Positions 42,452-51,346 of a DNA stretch of 64,000 nt are shown in pieces. The number at the start of each line of letters is the position of its first letter. Positions within the stretch are counted from its first letter, which is position 1. The notes under the pieces were generated by a model that saw only the letters and a list, made by a program, of their open reading frames with translations, did no database searches and was not told the DNA's origin. The DNA comes from JACCTI01 sp038237435 (lineage in GTDB: Bacteria; Verrucomicrobiota; Verrucomicrobiia; Chthoniobacterales; UBA10450): assembly GCA_038237435.1 (NCBI GenBank), contig JBBRYT010000006.1:124001-188000 (forward strand). The letters run 5' to 3'. The position numbers and the translations under genes were made by a program.

Positions 42452-43604
42452 CGTTTTCCTTGTTGGCCAGCATTTGCGGCACGCCGAAAATTTTGGCAAA
42501 GGCCGCTGCTTCGCGTCCGTCCCAGAGCGAAGTGCCTTCGCCGTAACTCGCCTCCGCGCGCATGAGTGTGTGCGGGGAACGCACGCCTTCGACCGAAAAC
42601 GAGCGCGGGTAAATTTTCACCCGAACTTCGCCGCTGACGCGCAACTGACTCGATTCGAGAAACGCTTCGAGATCGCGACCGAGCGGATCGAAAAATTGTC
42701 CTTCGTGCAAGAGCGTGCCGTAAAGATTTCCCAGATGTTCCTTCCAAAACATCTGCTTGCCAGTCAGCACCAATTTTTCCAGTTCGCGATGTGCGCCGAT
42801 CAACAAATGCGCCGCCGGCGCTTCGAAACCAATGCGCCCTTTGATGCCGAGAATCGTGTCGCCCAGATGAATGCCGCGACCGATTCCATAGTCGCGACCG
42901 ATCGCATTTAGCTTTTCGATTGTCGCCACCGGATCGGGTGGCACGCCGCGTTCAAAAGCAATCGTTAGACTTTGCGGCTCGAGTTTCGGATCGATCTTTC
43001 CGCCCGGATAAGCTGCATCCGGCAAATGCTGCCACGAATCGTGCGTTTCTTTTCCGCCGATGCTCGTGCCCCACATTCCTTCATTGATGCTGTATTGCTC
43101 GATCTTCTCCGGAAAATCGAAACCGCGCTCGGCTAAGAGTTTGCGCTCATCCGCGCGGCTGAGCGCAAGATCGCGAATGGGCGTGACGATTTCCAACTGC
43201 GGCGCGAGCGTGCGAAAGGCGACATCGAATCGCACCTGATCATTTCCTGCGCTGGTCGATCCATGCGCCAGCGCACCCACGCAGAGCTGCAGTCCATGCC
43301 TAACGACTCTTTTCGCCTGACAAACTCGCTCCGCGCTGACCGAGAGCGGATACACACCGCCGCGGAGAACATTCCCCGCCAGCAGGTAACGCAAATAATC
43401 GCGAAACAATTCCTCGCGCGCATCGATCGTGACATGCGAAACCGCGCCGAGATCACGCGCCAGTTTTTCGATGCGCGACAACTCGTTAGGCGAAAATCCA
43501 CCGGTATTCACCGTGACCGTGTGCACCTCGTGCTTCTGATCGCGCAGCCAGAGCACGCAAAATGAAGTGTCGAGTCCGCCACTGAAAGCGAGGAGAGTTT
43601 TCAT
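42432..43604 (-). CDS. argG: Argininosuccinate synthase
   Basis: 390 residues from ATG 43604. The ATP pyrophosphatase P-loop F-S-G-G-L-D-T-S lies near the N terminus. Other landmarks: GALAHGSTSAGNDQVRFDVAF, INEGMWGTSIGGKETHDSW and GRGIHLGDTILGIKGRIGFEAPAA. The form of the N-terminal region (LLAFSGGLDTSFCVLWLRDQKH) is like the Bacteroidetes type. It joins citrulline and aspartate. It overlaps argH by 4 bases upstream and the P-loop gene by 20 downstream. Confidence 0.94.
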   Translation of the reverse strand: MKTLLAFSGGLDTSFCVLWLRDQKHEVHTVTVNTGGFSPNELSRIEKLARDLGAVSHVTIDAREELFRDYLRYLLAGNVLRGGVYPLSVSAERVCQAKRVVRHGLQLCVGALAHGSTSAGNDQVRFDVAFRTLAPQLEIVTPIRDLALSRADERKLLAERGFDFPEKIEQYSINEGMWGTSIGGKETHDSWQHLPDAAYPGGKIDPKLEPQSLTIAFERGVPPDPVATIEKLNAIGRDYGIGRGIHLGDTILGIKGRIGFEAPAAHLLIGAHRELEKLVLTGKQMFWKEHLGNLYGTLLHEGQFFDPLGRDLEAFLESSQLRVSGEVRVKIYPRSFSVEGVRSPHTLMRAEASYGEGTSLWDGREAAAFAKIFGVPQMLANKENDARSSR

Positions 43605-44905
43605 TTCCAATCGAAGAGACGCTCGGTTGTTTGCGCGAGAAATTTTCTTCGCTCGCTCAACCAGCCTCCACTTTTCGCCAATTCATCCTCGAGTGGCGCG
43701 AGATTGAGCTTCGGAAGTTCCTGGCCTTCGGCTTTGAACGAACCGTCCTGAATTTGCTGTGCGATCTTAGCGTAGGCGTCGCGAAACGGCATTCCCTTCG
43801 CGGCCAGTCGCGACGCTTCCTGCGCGGCATAAATTTCTGAAGTGCAAGCGGCGGCGGATTTTCTCTTGTCGATTTCGAGCGCAGGAATGAGTCGCGCGAA
43901 AATCTCAAATAGCTGCTGCGCTTTTCCGAGCATTTCCAGCAACGGCGCCTTGAGGAGCTGATGATCGCGGTGATAACTCGAAGGTAATCCGCCCGCGAGT
44001 TGACCGAGGAGCGCCGCCAGGCCACGCAGCTCGCGACAATTGCCACGCGCCAATTCGAGTACATCCGGATTCCGTTTTTGCGGCATGATGCTCGAACCAG
44101 TCGTGAATGCATCTGGCAGCCTAACGAATCCAAATTCATCAGTGCTCCAGAGCAACAAATCCCAAATCGCTTTCTCGATCGAACCGCTCGCGGAAACAAT
44201 CCACGCCGCCATCGCCTGCTCGTGACGTCCGCGACTGTTCATGACATCACCGGGACTTCGCTGCACGCGACTGAAACCTAACAACTCCGCGCTGCGCTCG
44301 CAATTGATCGCAACCGGCGCGCCGAATCCCGCTGCCGCCCCCAGCGGAGAGCGATCGAGTCGCGACCACAGCGCCGGAAGTTGTTCGAGTTCCTCGAGCA
44401 AACCTTCCGAGATCGCTACGCTCCACATTCCCCAACTGCCCGGCATGGCGCGACGCATGTGTGTATAGCCCGGCATGATCGCGTCACCATTTTGCCTAAC
44501 GAATACAAGAAGTTGCTCGGCGCATTTCACGAGTGCGTCGCCGAGATCAAGCAAACGCGCCCGCATCAAGAGCCGCAGCGCGGTTTGCACCTGGTCGTTG
44601 CGCGAACGCGCTAGATGAATTTTCCGACCCGCCTCACCGAGCGCCTGTTCGAGCGCAGTATGGCAATCCTCCTGCGCGCGCGTGATCGTCGGCGGTTTGT
44701 CCTTCAAAGCGCGCAGTTGCCTAACGAGTGCTTTCGCTTCCGCTTCCGGCAGCAAACCGCATTCACCGAGCATGCGCGCGTGGGCCGCGCTGCCCTCGAT
44801 ATCGAACGGCAGCAATTGCAAATCCGTCACCGGATCGTTCCCGACGGTGAAATCGTGAATCTGCTCGTCGAGCGGCAGATTCTTCGACCAAAGCTGATCA
44901 GACAT
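43601..44905 (-). CDS. argH: Argininosuccinate lyase
   Basis: 434 residues of the fumarase/aspartase superfamily. It has ARSNDQ-like RSRNDQVQTALRLLMR, MPGYTHMRRAMPGSWGMW, and the family signature G-S-S-I-M-P-Q-K-R-N-P-D (about residue 275). It cleaves argininosuccinate to arginine and fumarate, the last step of the pathway. It overlaps the deacylase gene by 8 bases and argG by 4. Several copies of the short word fall in it. Confidence 0.95.
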   Translation of the reverse strand: MSDQLWSKNLPLDEQIHDFTVGNDPVTDLQLLPFDIEGSAAHARMLGECGLLPEAEAKALVRQLRALKDKPPTITRAQEDCHTALEQALGEAGRKIHLARSRNDQVQTALRLLMRARLLDLGDALVKCAEQLLVFVRQNGDAIMPGYTHMRRAMPGSWGMWSVAISEGLLEELEQLPALWSRLDRSPLGAAAGFGAPVAINCERSAELLGFSRVQRSPGDVMNSRGRHEQAMAAWIVSASGSIEKAIWDLLLWSTDEFGFVRLPDAFTTGSSIMPQKRNPDVLELARGNCRELRGLAALLGQLAGGLPSSYHRDHQLLKAPLLEMLGKAQQLFEIFARLIPALEIDKRKSAAACTSEIYAAQEASRLAAKGMPFRDAYAKIAQQIQDGSFKAEGQELPKLNLAPLEDELAKSGGWLSERRKFLAQTTERLFDWK

Positions 44906-45956
44906 GCGCGTGCACCATTTCGAAATAAGCGCGAGCTACAGAACGGTAAAAGCGCGCGCCGGCCTCGAGCTCGGAAATAAGTAAGTATTCGTTAGGTCGA
45001 TGACTACGCTGCGTGTCGCCCGGTCCGATTTTGACCGCAGGAATTCCTTTCAAGAACGCCCAATCGGAAGTTGTGACGGACCCGATGCCGACCGGTCTGT
45101 TCGCCGCGGCCAAAGCAGCATGCACGATCGGCTCCGATTCGTCGGTTGCGACGGGCAGATAGCGATCGGAGTGAACGGTGACCTCGCTCTCCAATTGCGC
45201 AGTGATCTGAGCGGTGACCGCGGCATGATCGAGATTCGGCGTCGTGCGCAGGTCGACAAAGAATTCGCAGCGATCCGGTAACTGATTGCGCGCCAATCCG
45301 CCATTCACTTGCGTGACCTGAGCGCGCGCCACGCCTAACGAGTGGTGCGGTTCGAATTCCATCGCCGCCAGCCGCTCAATGTCACGTGCCGCTTTGTGAA
45401 TCGCGTTGTCGCCCAAATGCGCGTGCGCGACGTGCGCGGACTCGCCGTGCGCGACACAACGCAAAAGCAGCATGCCGCGTTGCGCAATGACCACCTCGAG
45501 CGAAGTCGGTTCGCCGATAATGGCGGCGTCGATCGGGCCGAGCTTCGCTTTTAGCGCACGAATTCCATCACCACCGCATTCTTCTTCTTCGACAAAACCG
45601 AAGGTGAGCACACCATCGAATTTCGCATCGCGAAGTTGGTGTGCGGCCAAAATCATCGCTGCGACGCAGCCTTTCGCGTCGTTCGCACCGAGGCCAATCA
45701 ACTTTTCGCCATCGCGGCGCAGCTTGCAGGGATCACTCCCCCAACCTTCACCCGCAGGAACAGTATCGATGTGACTGAGGAGCAAAAGCTGCGGCGACTC
45801 GTTAGACCCGAGAGTAAACCAAAGGCTATTGCCTTCGCGCTTAACTTCAAAACCGTCTTTGCCTAACGAGTGGTAGAGACGATTGGCCAGCTCCGCTTCG
45901 CTACCGGAAACGCTCGGAACATTGACGAGCGATTCCAAGAGTTCGATCGAGTTCAT
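44898..45956 (-). CDS. M20 family N-acyl-citrulline/ornithine deacylase (ArgE-like)
   Basis: 352 residues of the M20 zinc peptidase family. Zinc ligands are visible: H in L-L-L-S-H-I-D-T-V-P-A, D in L-G-A-N-D-A-K-G-C-V and E-E-E-E-C-G, plus a dimerisation domain (about 170-285). It lies inside the arginine operon between argB and argH. With an N-acylornithine carbamoyltransferase in the same operon, the natural substrate is probably N-acyl-citrulline, releasing citrulline. Similar proteins are the LysK-type hydrolases of the LysW pathway, but no lysW carrier is seen. It overlaps argB by ATGA and argH by 8 bases. Confidence 0.85.
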   Translation of the reverse strand: MNSIELLESLVNVPSVSGSEAELANRLYHSLGKDGFEVKREGNSLWFTLGSNESPQLLLLSHIDTVPAGEGWGSDPCKLRRDGEKLIGLGANDAKGCVAAMILAAHQLRDAKFDGVLTFGFVEEEECGGDGIRALKAKLGPIDAAIIGEPTSLEVVIAQRGMLLLRCVAHGESAHVAHAHLGDNAIHKAARDIERLAAMEFEPHHSLGVARAQVTQVNGGLARNQLPDRCEFFVDLRTTPNLDHAAVTAQITAQLESEVTVHSDRYLPVATDESEPIVHAALAAANRPVGIGSVTTSDWAFLKGIPAVKIGPGDTQRSHRPNEYLLISELEAGARFYRSVARAYFEMVHAHV

Positions 45957-46843
45957 GACTCACGCGGACGTTCGGTGACAAACATCGTGCCGCTGCCTTC
46001 GTTCGTGAAAACCTCGGCGAGAATCGCATCGGACAAGACGCCAGAGACGATATGAATGCTGTGCACGCCACCGGCGAGGGCAGCGCGGGCCGCGGCTATC
46101 TTTGGCTTCATGCCACCTTGAATGGCGCCGCTTGCTTCCAGCTCGGCGACTTTCGCCAGATCGACCAGCGGCTGCAAAGTCGATTGATCATCTGGATTGG
46201 AAAGAAGCCCCGGCGCTTTCACGACAAAGAAAAGTTTTTCCACCTTGAGTGAGACCGCGATCGCAGCCGCAACCGTGTCCGCATTGGTGTTCAAAATCTG
46301 ATGGGTCGCATCGGCAGTGAAAGGCGCGACCACGGGCACGTAACCACCCGCGATGAGATGTCGCAGCAATTTCGGATCGGCGGCATCGATATCGCCGACG
46401 CATCCGAAATCTACCGGTTGTCCATCAACCATAACCGGCGGGCGTTTGTGCGCGCGTAACATCTCTGCGTCCTGCCCGGAAATTCCAACCGCGTGCAATC
46501 CGGCAGCGTGCATGGCACTGAGCAAATCCATTTGTGCGGTGCCTTTGAGCGCCATCTTGGAAGCTTCCAAAACTTCCGGCGAAGTGATGCGGCGCCCGCC
46601 AACTTTTGTTCTCGTTAGGCTAAGTCGTTCGCAAAGTGCATCGACCGTGGGCGCGCCGCCATGCACAACGACGAGCGGAATCGCAAACCCATGCAGCAAG
46701 GCGAGCTGTCCGCAGACACTTTTACGCAAAGCAGGATCGCCGATGATGTCGCCGCCGATTTTAACGACGAACGGCTTGTCGCGAAAAGCGCGCACATATT
46801 TAGCCGCGTCTTTCAACGGATCGAAAGGAGAACGCGTTGTCAT
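45953..46843 (-). CDS. argB: N-acylglutamate kinase
   Basis: 296 residues of the amino-acid kinase family. It has FVVKIGGDIIGD, LVVVHGGAPTVDAL, VGGRRITSPEVLEASKMAL, VDFGCVGDID and GGMKPKIAAARAAL. The central VGGRRITSPEVLEASKMAL segment is closer to the Bacteroidetes N-succinylglutamate kinases than to the enteric acetylglutamate kinase, in my reading. It phosphorylates the gamma carboxyl of acylglutamate. It starts 1 base after argF' ends and overlaps the deacylase by 4. Confidence 0.92.
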   Translation of the reverse strand: MTTRSPFDPLKDAAKYVRAFRDKPFVVKIGGDIIGDPALRKSVCGQLALLHGFAIPLVVVHGGAPTVDALCERLSLTRTKVGGRRITSPEVLEASKMALKGTAQMDLLSAMHAAGLHAVGISGQDAEMLRAHKRPPVMVDGQPVDFGCVGDIDAADPKLLRHLIAGGYVPVVAPFTADATHQILNTNADTVAAAIAVSLKVEKLFFVVKAPGLLSNPDDQSTLQPLVDLAKVAELEASGAIQGGMKPKIAAARAALAGGVHSIHIVSGVLSDAILAEVFTNEGSGTMFVTERPRES

Positions 46844-46844
46844 T

Positions 46845-47834
46845 CTAGTTCAATAACCAATCAAGCAGCGCACGCTGGACGTGGAAGCGATTTTCCGCCT
46901 GGTCGATGACGCGGCTCCATTTTCCGTCGAGAACTTCGTCGGCGACCTCGACATTACGGCGCACTGGCAGGCAATGCAGAAAAATCGCATCGGCCGCGGC
47001 TAAATCCATTTGTCGTTTCGTCAGCATCCAATCGCCATGTTCTTTCACTGAATCGGGCGCGAGTCCGCTGGAAGTCGCCGGTCCCCACGCCTTCGCGTAA
47101 ATCGCGCGCGCACCTGTTAGCGCAGAATCCTGTTCGCGAAAGTAAGAAATTTTGCCGCCGCTCTTTTTGGCGAGAGCTTCGGCTTCGCCGCGGACCTCGG
47201 AGTGCAGCTCGAAGCCCGGCGGATGAGCGACACGAATCTCGCAACCGCGCGCCGCGGCGTTGAGCAAAAAAGAATTGGGAACCGCTTTCGGCAACGGCTT
47301 GATGTGCGGCGCCCAGGTGAGCGTGACTGGCAAACCACTCGTTAGGCCGAAATTTTCCCCGATCGTCATGAGATCGGCCAAACCCTGGCAAGGATGTTCA
47401 CGCGCGCTTTCCATGCTGACCACCGGAACGGTCGCGTATTTTTGAAATGAACGCAGCACGGCGTCGGCGTTGTCATCTTCATCACTCGTTAGGCTGGAGA
47501 ATGAGCGCACCGCCAACGCGTCGACATATCGACTCACCACCGGCACTGCTTCCTTTAAATGTTCCGGCCGGTCGCCGTTCATGATCACACCGACACGATC
47601 TTCCAGTTTCCAAGTCCCGGCGCCGGCTTCGATCACGACGGCGTGTCCGCCACCGCGCGCCATGACGGCTTCGAACGATGTCCGTGTGCGCAACGAGGGA
47701 TTGAAAAACACCATGCCAAGAATTTTGTCGCGCAGATGTTTTGGATGCGGCTGCGCTTTCCATTCCTTGGCGCGCGCCAGGAGGCGGTCGATTACTTCGG
47801 GCCCGAGATCGGACAAACGCGTGGCGTGTTTCAC
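46845..47834 (-). CDS. N-acylornithine carbamoyltransferase (ArgF', probably N-succinylornithine type)
   Basis: GTG at 47834 overlaps the argD stop (GTGA), giving 329 residues. It has the carbamoyl-phosphate motif in V-F-F-N-P-S-L-R-T-R-T-S-F-E, and then the hallmark of the acylornithine branch: WKLEDRVGVIMNGDRPEHLKEAV, RSFQKYATVPVVSMESAREHPCQGLADL, VTLTWAPHIKPLPKAVPNSF and HCLPVRRNVEVADEVLDG. Ordinary OTCases have the STRTR-type motif and end differently. In the G-D-x-(P/E)-E-H loop, Pro is found in N-succinylornithine and Glu in N-acetylornithine transcarbamylases; here it is Pro, pointing to succinyl. Confidence in the family is high, in the acyl group moderate. Confidence 0.85.
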   Translation of the reverse strand: MKHATRLSDLGPEVIDRLLARAKEWKAQPHPKHLRDKILGMVFFNPSLRTRTSFEAVMARGGGHAVVIEAGAGTWKLEDRVGVIMNGDRPEHLKEAVPVVSRYVDALAVRSFSSLTSDEDDNADAVLRSFQKYATVPVVSMESAREHPCQGLADLMTIGENFGLTSGLPVTLTWAPHIKPLPKAVPNSFLLNAAARGCEIRVAHPPGFELHSEVRGEAEALAKKSGGKISYFREQDSALTGARAIYAKAWGPATSSGLAPDSVKEHGDWMLTKRQMDLAAADAIFLHCLPVRRNVEVADEVLDGKWSRVIDQAENRFHVQRALLDWLLN

Positions 47835-48976
47835 GAAAATTTGCGCACGGCCTGGCCGAGACCGGCAATGGCTTCGTCGCTGATATTCAATGGCGGCATC
47901 AGACGCAGCACTTCCGGATTCGAACTTCCGCCGACGAGGATTCCAGAATCTTGCAGATGCTTTTTCAACGCCGCCGCGCGTGCAGGAATGCGCATGCCTA
48001 ACAAGAGACCGGCGCCAAGAATTTCCGTGACACAAGTGTCGCGCAAGGTCGCGCGAATTTCTTTCTCTGCGGCAAGCGCACTCATCATCAGGTCTTCGCT
48101 TTCGATGACTTGGAGCGTAGCCAGCAAGGCGGCGCAGGCGAGCGGTGAACCGCCGAACGTGCTTCCGAGATCGCCGGGCTTAAGTTGCGCGGCCATCGCT
48201 TCTGTCATTAGAACGGCGCCCATCGGAACTCCCGACGCGATGCCTTTGGCGGAGGAAATCATATCGGGCTTCACACCATATTTGCTGGCCGCGAAAGGCG
48301 CACCGAGACGGCCGATGCCAGTTTGAATCTCATCTAATATTAGAAGGGCGCCGGCAGCGGCTGTTCGTTCTCGCAGCTTTCTTAGAAACGACGGCGGTGC
48401 TTCACGAATGCCAGCCATGCTTTGAATCGGTTCCAAAATCACGGCTGCAACATTCCCGAGATCGAAATTCTCCACCGCACTTTCATCGTTCCAAGGAAGT
48501 CGCGGGCATGGCGCGAGGAAAGACGAATAAGGTTCCGAGATTTTCGGATCATCTGTTACCGAAAGCGGCAGGATCCCGCGGCCGTGCCAGCCACCTTCGA
48601 AAGCAACGAACTGTTTACGGTTCGTGAGCTTGGCCGAGATTTTGAGCGCGTTCTCGTTTGCTTCATTGCCGCTGTTGCAAAAGAAAACGGAACGAAGGCC
48701 AATATCCGCGCGCGAATTCGCGAAAGAAACCAGCTGTTCGGCCGCTTCGGTCCGCACCGGCACATCGGCGGCACTGCTGTAAAACAACAACTCGTTAGAC
48801 TGCCGCGCGATCGCCTCCGCGACTTTCGGATGTGCGTGACCTGTGCTGCAAACACAGTGGCCGCCATAGAAATCGAAATAGCGCCGGCCTTGATCGTCGA
48901 AGACGCAATCGCCTTTTCCGCTGACAAGTGGAAACGGAAACGGCGGATAGGTCGTTAGTAATGCGCGCGAGGTCAT
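47831..48976 (-). CDS. argD: Acylornithine aminotransferase
   Basis: 381 residues, class III PLP aminotransferase. It has FYGGHCVCSTGHAHPKVAEAI, FFCNSGNEANENALK, GGWHGRGILPLSVTD, LDEIQTGIGRLG and the PLP lysine in S-S-A-K-G-I-A-S-G (about residue 240). It transaminates acylglutamate semialdehyde. It is first in the arginine operon proper, overlapping the upstream membrane protein by ATGA and argF' by 4 bases. Acyl specificity is not visible. Confidence 0.93.
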   Translation of the reverse strand: MTSRALLTTYPPFPFPLVSGKGDCVFDDQGRRYFDFYGGHCVCSTGHAHPKVAEAIARQSNELLFYSSAADVPVRTEAAEQLVSFANSRADIGLRSVFFCNSGNEANENALKISAKLTNRKQFVAFEGGWHGRGILPLSVTDDPKISEPYSSFLAPCPRLPWNDESAVENFDLGNVAAVILEPIQSMAGIREAPPSFLRKLRERTAAAGALLILDEIQTGIGRLGAPFAASKYGVKPDMISSAKGIASGVPMGAVLMTEAMAAQLKPGDLGSTFGGSPLACAALLATLQVIESEDLMMSALAAEKEIRATLRDTCVTEILGAGLLLGMRIPARAAALKKHLQDSGILVGGSSNPEVLRLMPPLNISDEAIAGLGQAVRKFS

Positions 48977-49695
48977 GCGCTAAGAGGACGACGCGAGTGA
49001 CCTAACAAGTCGTAGATCGCAAACGGCAGATAAAGGACGCCGAAGAAGACGAGTGCGAGCAAATGCATTTCTAGCAGGTAAATCGGCCACGAATCGGAAA
49101 GATAACTAAGGAGAGAAAATGCCTCTGGTTTATGCAGAAGGAAGCCGTAATTCACGCCTGTGAGTAAGTCGACGGCAATAGCGCAGACGAAATACACTTC
49201 CGACCAGGCGAAGACCCGCACGATGGAAATTGGATAGGGACGCAGACGGCGCGTCAGCATGAGAAAGACGACGCCGATGATGATGCCGGAATGCGCGACA
49301 AAGAAGCTGATGAAGCGGAGGTCGGGAAAACCGTAGCGAAGATTGGGCGTGAGGATGGCCTGGAGCGTTCCACCGATGCCCCAAAAGTAGGCGACCTCGA
49401 ACCAGAAGCGATTGCCGCTCCAAAGCGCGACCATGATCACGAGCATGGCCCAATCGCACAACTGCATCGGGAGCATTTCCTGCCAGGTCAGATGCTGCAG
49501 GTAGCGAACAAAAATCATGTAGCAGATGTAGTTAGCGACGAGCGCCAGAAGAATTCCCAGGACGATGGCGCGTTCGACCCTCGGAGAACGCATTCGCCTA
49601 ACGAGTGCTGCCAGCGCGAAAGGCAACGTGATGGTAAGAAAAATTACGATCAGATGCTCCGCGCTGTAGGCGCGAAATTCGCGGGTCAGGTCCAT
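48973..49695 (-). CDS. TIGR02206/YwaF-like membrane protein
   Basis: 240 residues with about seven hydrophobic segments (for example HLIVIFLTITLPFALAALV, IVLGILLALVANYICYMIFV, FFVAHSGIIIGVVFLML and LLEMHLLALVFFGVLYLPFA). Features of the family are the N-terminal F-x-x-x-S-x-E-H and MLPMQLCDWAMLV. Members are integral membrane proteins of unknown role. It is coupled to argD by an ATGA overlap, which may be only operon packing. It follows the Usp gene by 22 bases. Confidence 0.8.
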   Translation of the reverse strand: MDLTREFRAYSAEHLIVIFLTITLPFALAALVRRMRSPRVERAIVLGILLALVANYICYMIFVRYLQHLTWQEMLPMQLCDWAMLVIMVALWSGNRFWFEVAYFWGIGGTLQAILTPNLRYGFPDLRFISFFVAHSGIIIGVVFLMLTRRLRPYPISIVRVFAWSEVYFVCAIAVDLLTGVNYGFLLHKPEAFSLLSYLSDSWPIYLLEMHLLALVFFGVLYLPFAIYDLLGHSRRPLSA

Positions 49696-49717
49696 CCTCG
49701 GGCGGAAACCGTTTCGC

Positions 49718-50530
49718 CTAACGAATAATCCAAAGATTGCAAGGAATCACCTCCGTGACCCAGGCGATGTGGGCCGGCAACTCGTTAGACTCAGCCTTTG
49801 CTTCGATCGGCACGACAAGGAGATCGGCTTCGACCGCCTGCACGAAATCGGAGGCCGCAAAGCCGGTGTTGCCGCGAATGCAGCGCGCTTCCGTCGGCAC
49901 CTTCGATTCACCGGCTTGTTCGATAAAATTTTCCAAGGCTTCTTCTTCCTGCTCGATGGTGCGCGCGTTGGGATCGCCGGAGAGATTGGCACGCGCTGCG
50001 TCGAAGGTGGTGTAAACGCGAATAACGTAGAGATTTTCGCACTCCTCCTTTTCGGCGAGAGCAAGCGTGCGTTGCAAAGCGCCGCGGGCATGCGCCGAAT
50101 AATCCGGCACGAAAAAAACAATGCGCTTGAGTGCTTTCGGTTCGCGCTCCGGTTTGGTGAAAAGCATGACCGAGCAAGGCGCCTCGCGCACGAGCCGACG
50201 CGCGACATTTCCGAGAAATGGACGCAGCACGACCTCTTTTTCCAGCGCGCCCGCCACGATCAACTCGACGCAATTTTCGCGCACTGCTTCCAGAATCGCA
50301 TCCGCCGGCGAACCTTGGTGATAATAAATCGCGGAATCCGCGGGCAGACCGAGCGCGGCCAGCGCTTCGGTAAAACGCTTCACTGTTCCGTCATCTTTTT
50401 CCCCGACGTAGATGAGATTCAACTCCGTGCCGAGCCGGTCGCGCACACGTTTCGCCTCAGCCAAAACCATTTCGAAACGCGGCGAAAAAGCGCTGGCGAC
50501 AGCGATGCGTTTGTGAGGCGGCGTGCGCAT
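49718..50530 (-). CDS. Tandem universal stress protein (UspA-like)
   Basis: ATG at 50530 gives 270 residues, with the two Usp halves: KRIAVASAFSPRFEMVLAEAKRV to CSVMLFTKPE (about 7-130), and KRIVFFVPDYSAHARGALQRTLALA to NLWIIR (about 138-270). The nucleotide-binding G-x2-G-x9-G-(S/T) loop is only partly kept in either half (FLGNVARRLVREAPCSVML; no clear one in the second). Usp proteins respond to stress and may bind ATP/AMP. It is possibly the first gene of the arginine transcript, with its start 60 bases from the divergent sigma gene. The stop (TAG) comes from a copy of the short word at 49716. Confidence 0.75.
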   Translation of the reverse strand: MRTPPHKRIAVASAFSPRFEMVLAEAKRVRDRLGTELNLIYVGEKDDGTVKRFTEALAALGLPADSAIYYHQGSPADAILEAVRENCVELIVAGALEKEVVLRPFLGNVARRLVREAPCSVMLFTKPEREPKALKRIVFFVPDYSAHARGALQRTLALAEKEECENLYVIRVYTTFDAARANLSGDPNARTIEQEEEALENFIEQAGESKVPTEARCIRGNTGFAASDFVQAVEADLLVVPIEAKAESNELPAHIAWVTEVIPCNLWIIR

Positions 50531-50590
50531 GGGCGGCTTACTTTCCGGCTTTGTTGTTCTTCGGCAAATTGCCTGATAGAATCGGCGGCC

Positions 50591-51340
50591 TTGAAGGGCG
50601 AGGCGCAAGAAAATGGGGCGGCGGGATTTCACACGACGCGCTGGACGATGGTGCTGGCTTGCGCGGATGAATCCGATACCGCTCGCGCGCAGGAGGCGCT
50701 GGCCAGCTTGTTCCAGATTTATTGGTATCCGCTTTACGCCTACGCGCGGCGCAGAGGCTTGAGCGAGCCCGATGCGGAAGATTTGGTCCAGGCCTTTTGC
50801 GCTCATCTTCAGCAGAAGCAGGCGCTGATGAAGGCCGATCCCTTACGCGGGAAATTCCGCACTTTTTTGCTTTCCTCGCTCCAGAATTTTCTCGCGAACG
50901 AAAAGGAGCGTGCTCAGGCGCAGAAGCGCGGTGGCGGTCGGGAGTTTGTTTTTCTCGATGCGGCCGATGCGCGCGAGCGTTATCGATTGGAGCCTTCACA
51001 TTCGCTCACGCCGGAATCGATTTTCGAAATGCGCTGGGCGCATGCGCTTCTCGAGCAAACCCTCGCGGCTCTGCGCAGCAGTTTCGTCAGCCGCGGGAAA
51101 GAGCGGCTCTTCGACAGTCTCTCTTCTTTTCTGACCGCGGATTTGCATGACACGTCGTATCAATCCGCGGCCGATCGGCTCGGCCTGCCTTTGAGTGCGA
51201 TCAAAACGACGGTGCATCGAATGCGGCGCGACTATCGCTCGCAACTGCGCGAGGAAATCGGACGGACCGTTTCCGATCCGAACGAGATCGACGAAGAACT
51301 GCGTTACCTGCGCAAGGTTCTGGCCACCGCCGCCAGTTAA
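50591..51340 (+). CDS. ECF-like RNA polymerase sigma factor
   Basis: About 249 residues if started at TTG 50591; no in-frame ATG or GTG lies near, so the start is uncertain. Region 2 appears at about 20-85 (FQIYWYPLYAYARRRGLSEPDAEDLVQAFCAHLQQ), and a C-terminal helix-turn-helix at about 195-230 (YQSAADRLGLPLSAIKTTVHRMRRDYRSQLREE). This kind of large sigma protein is usual beside protein kinase genes in Planctomycetes-Verrucomicrobia. It is 6 bases from the kinase gene, and both are probably cotranscribed. Targets are unknown. Confidence 0.8.
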   Translation: MKGEAQENGAAGFHTTRWTMVLACADESDTARAQEALASLFQIYWYPLYAYARRRGLSEPDAEDLVQAFCAHLQQKQALMKADPLRGKFRTFLLSSLQNFLANEKERAQAQKRGGGREFVFLDAADARERYRLEPSHSLTPESIFEMRWAHALLEQTLAALRSSFVSRGKERLFDSLSSFLTADLHDTSYQSAADRLGLPLSAIKTTVHRMRRDYRSQLREEIGRTVSDPNEIDEELRYLRKVLATAAS

Positions 51341-51346
51341 CCCGTT

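Noticed and set aside
46845..48035. Longer N terminus for the carbamoyltransferase, starting at 48035
   Set aside because: The extra 67 residues are a shadow of argD coding sequence; the GTGA overlap at 47834 gives the normal family length.
40411..48976. LysW-dependent (amino-group carrier) arginine or lysine pathway
   Set aside because: ArgC and the deacylase have some likeness to LysY/LysK, but no lysW-like small acidic Cys protein and no lysX-like ligase are present, and an acylornithine carbamoyltransferase is encoded.
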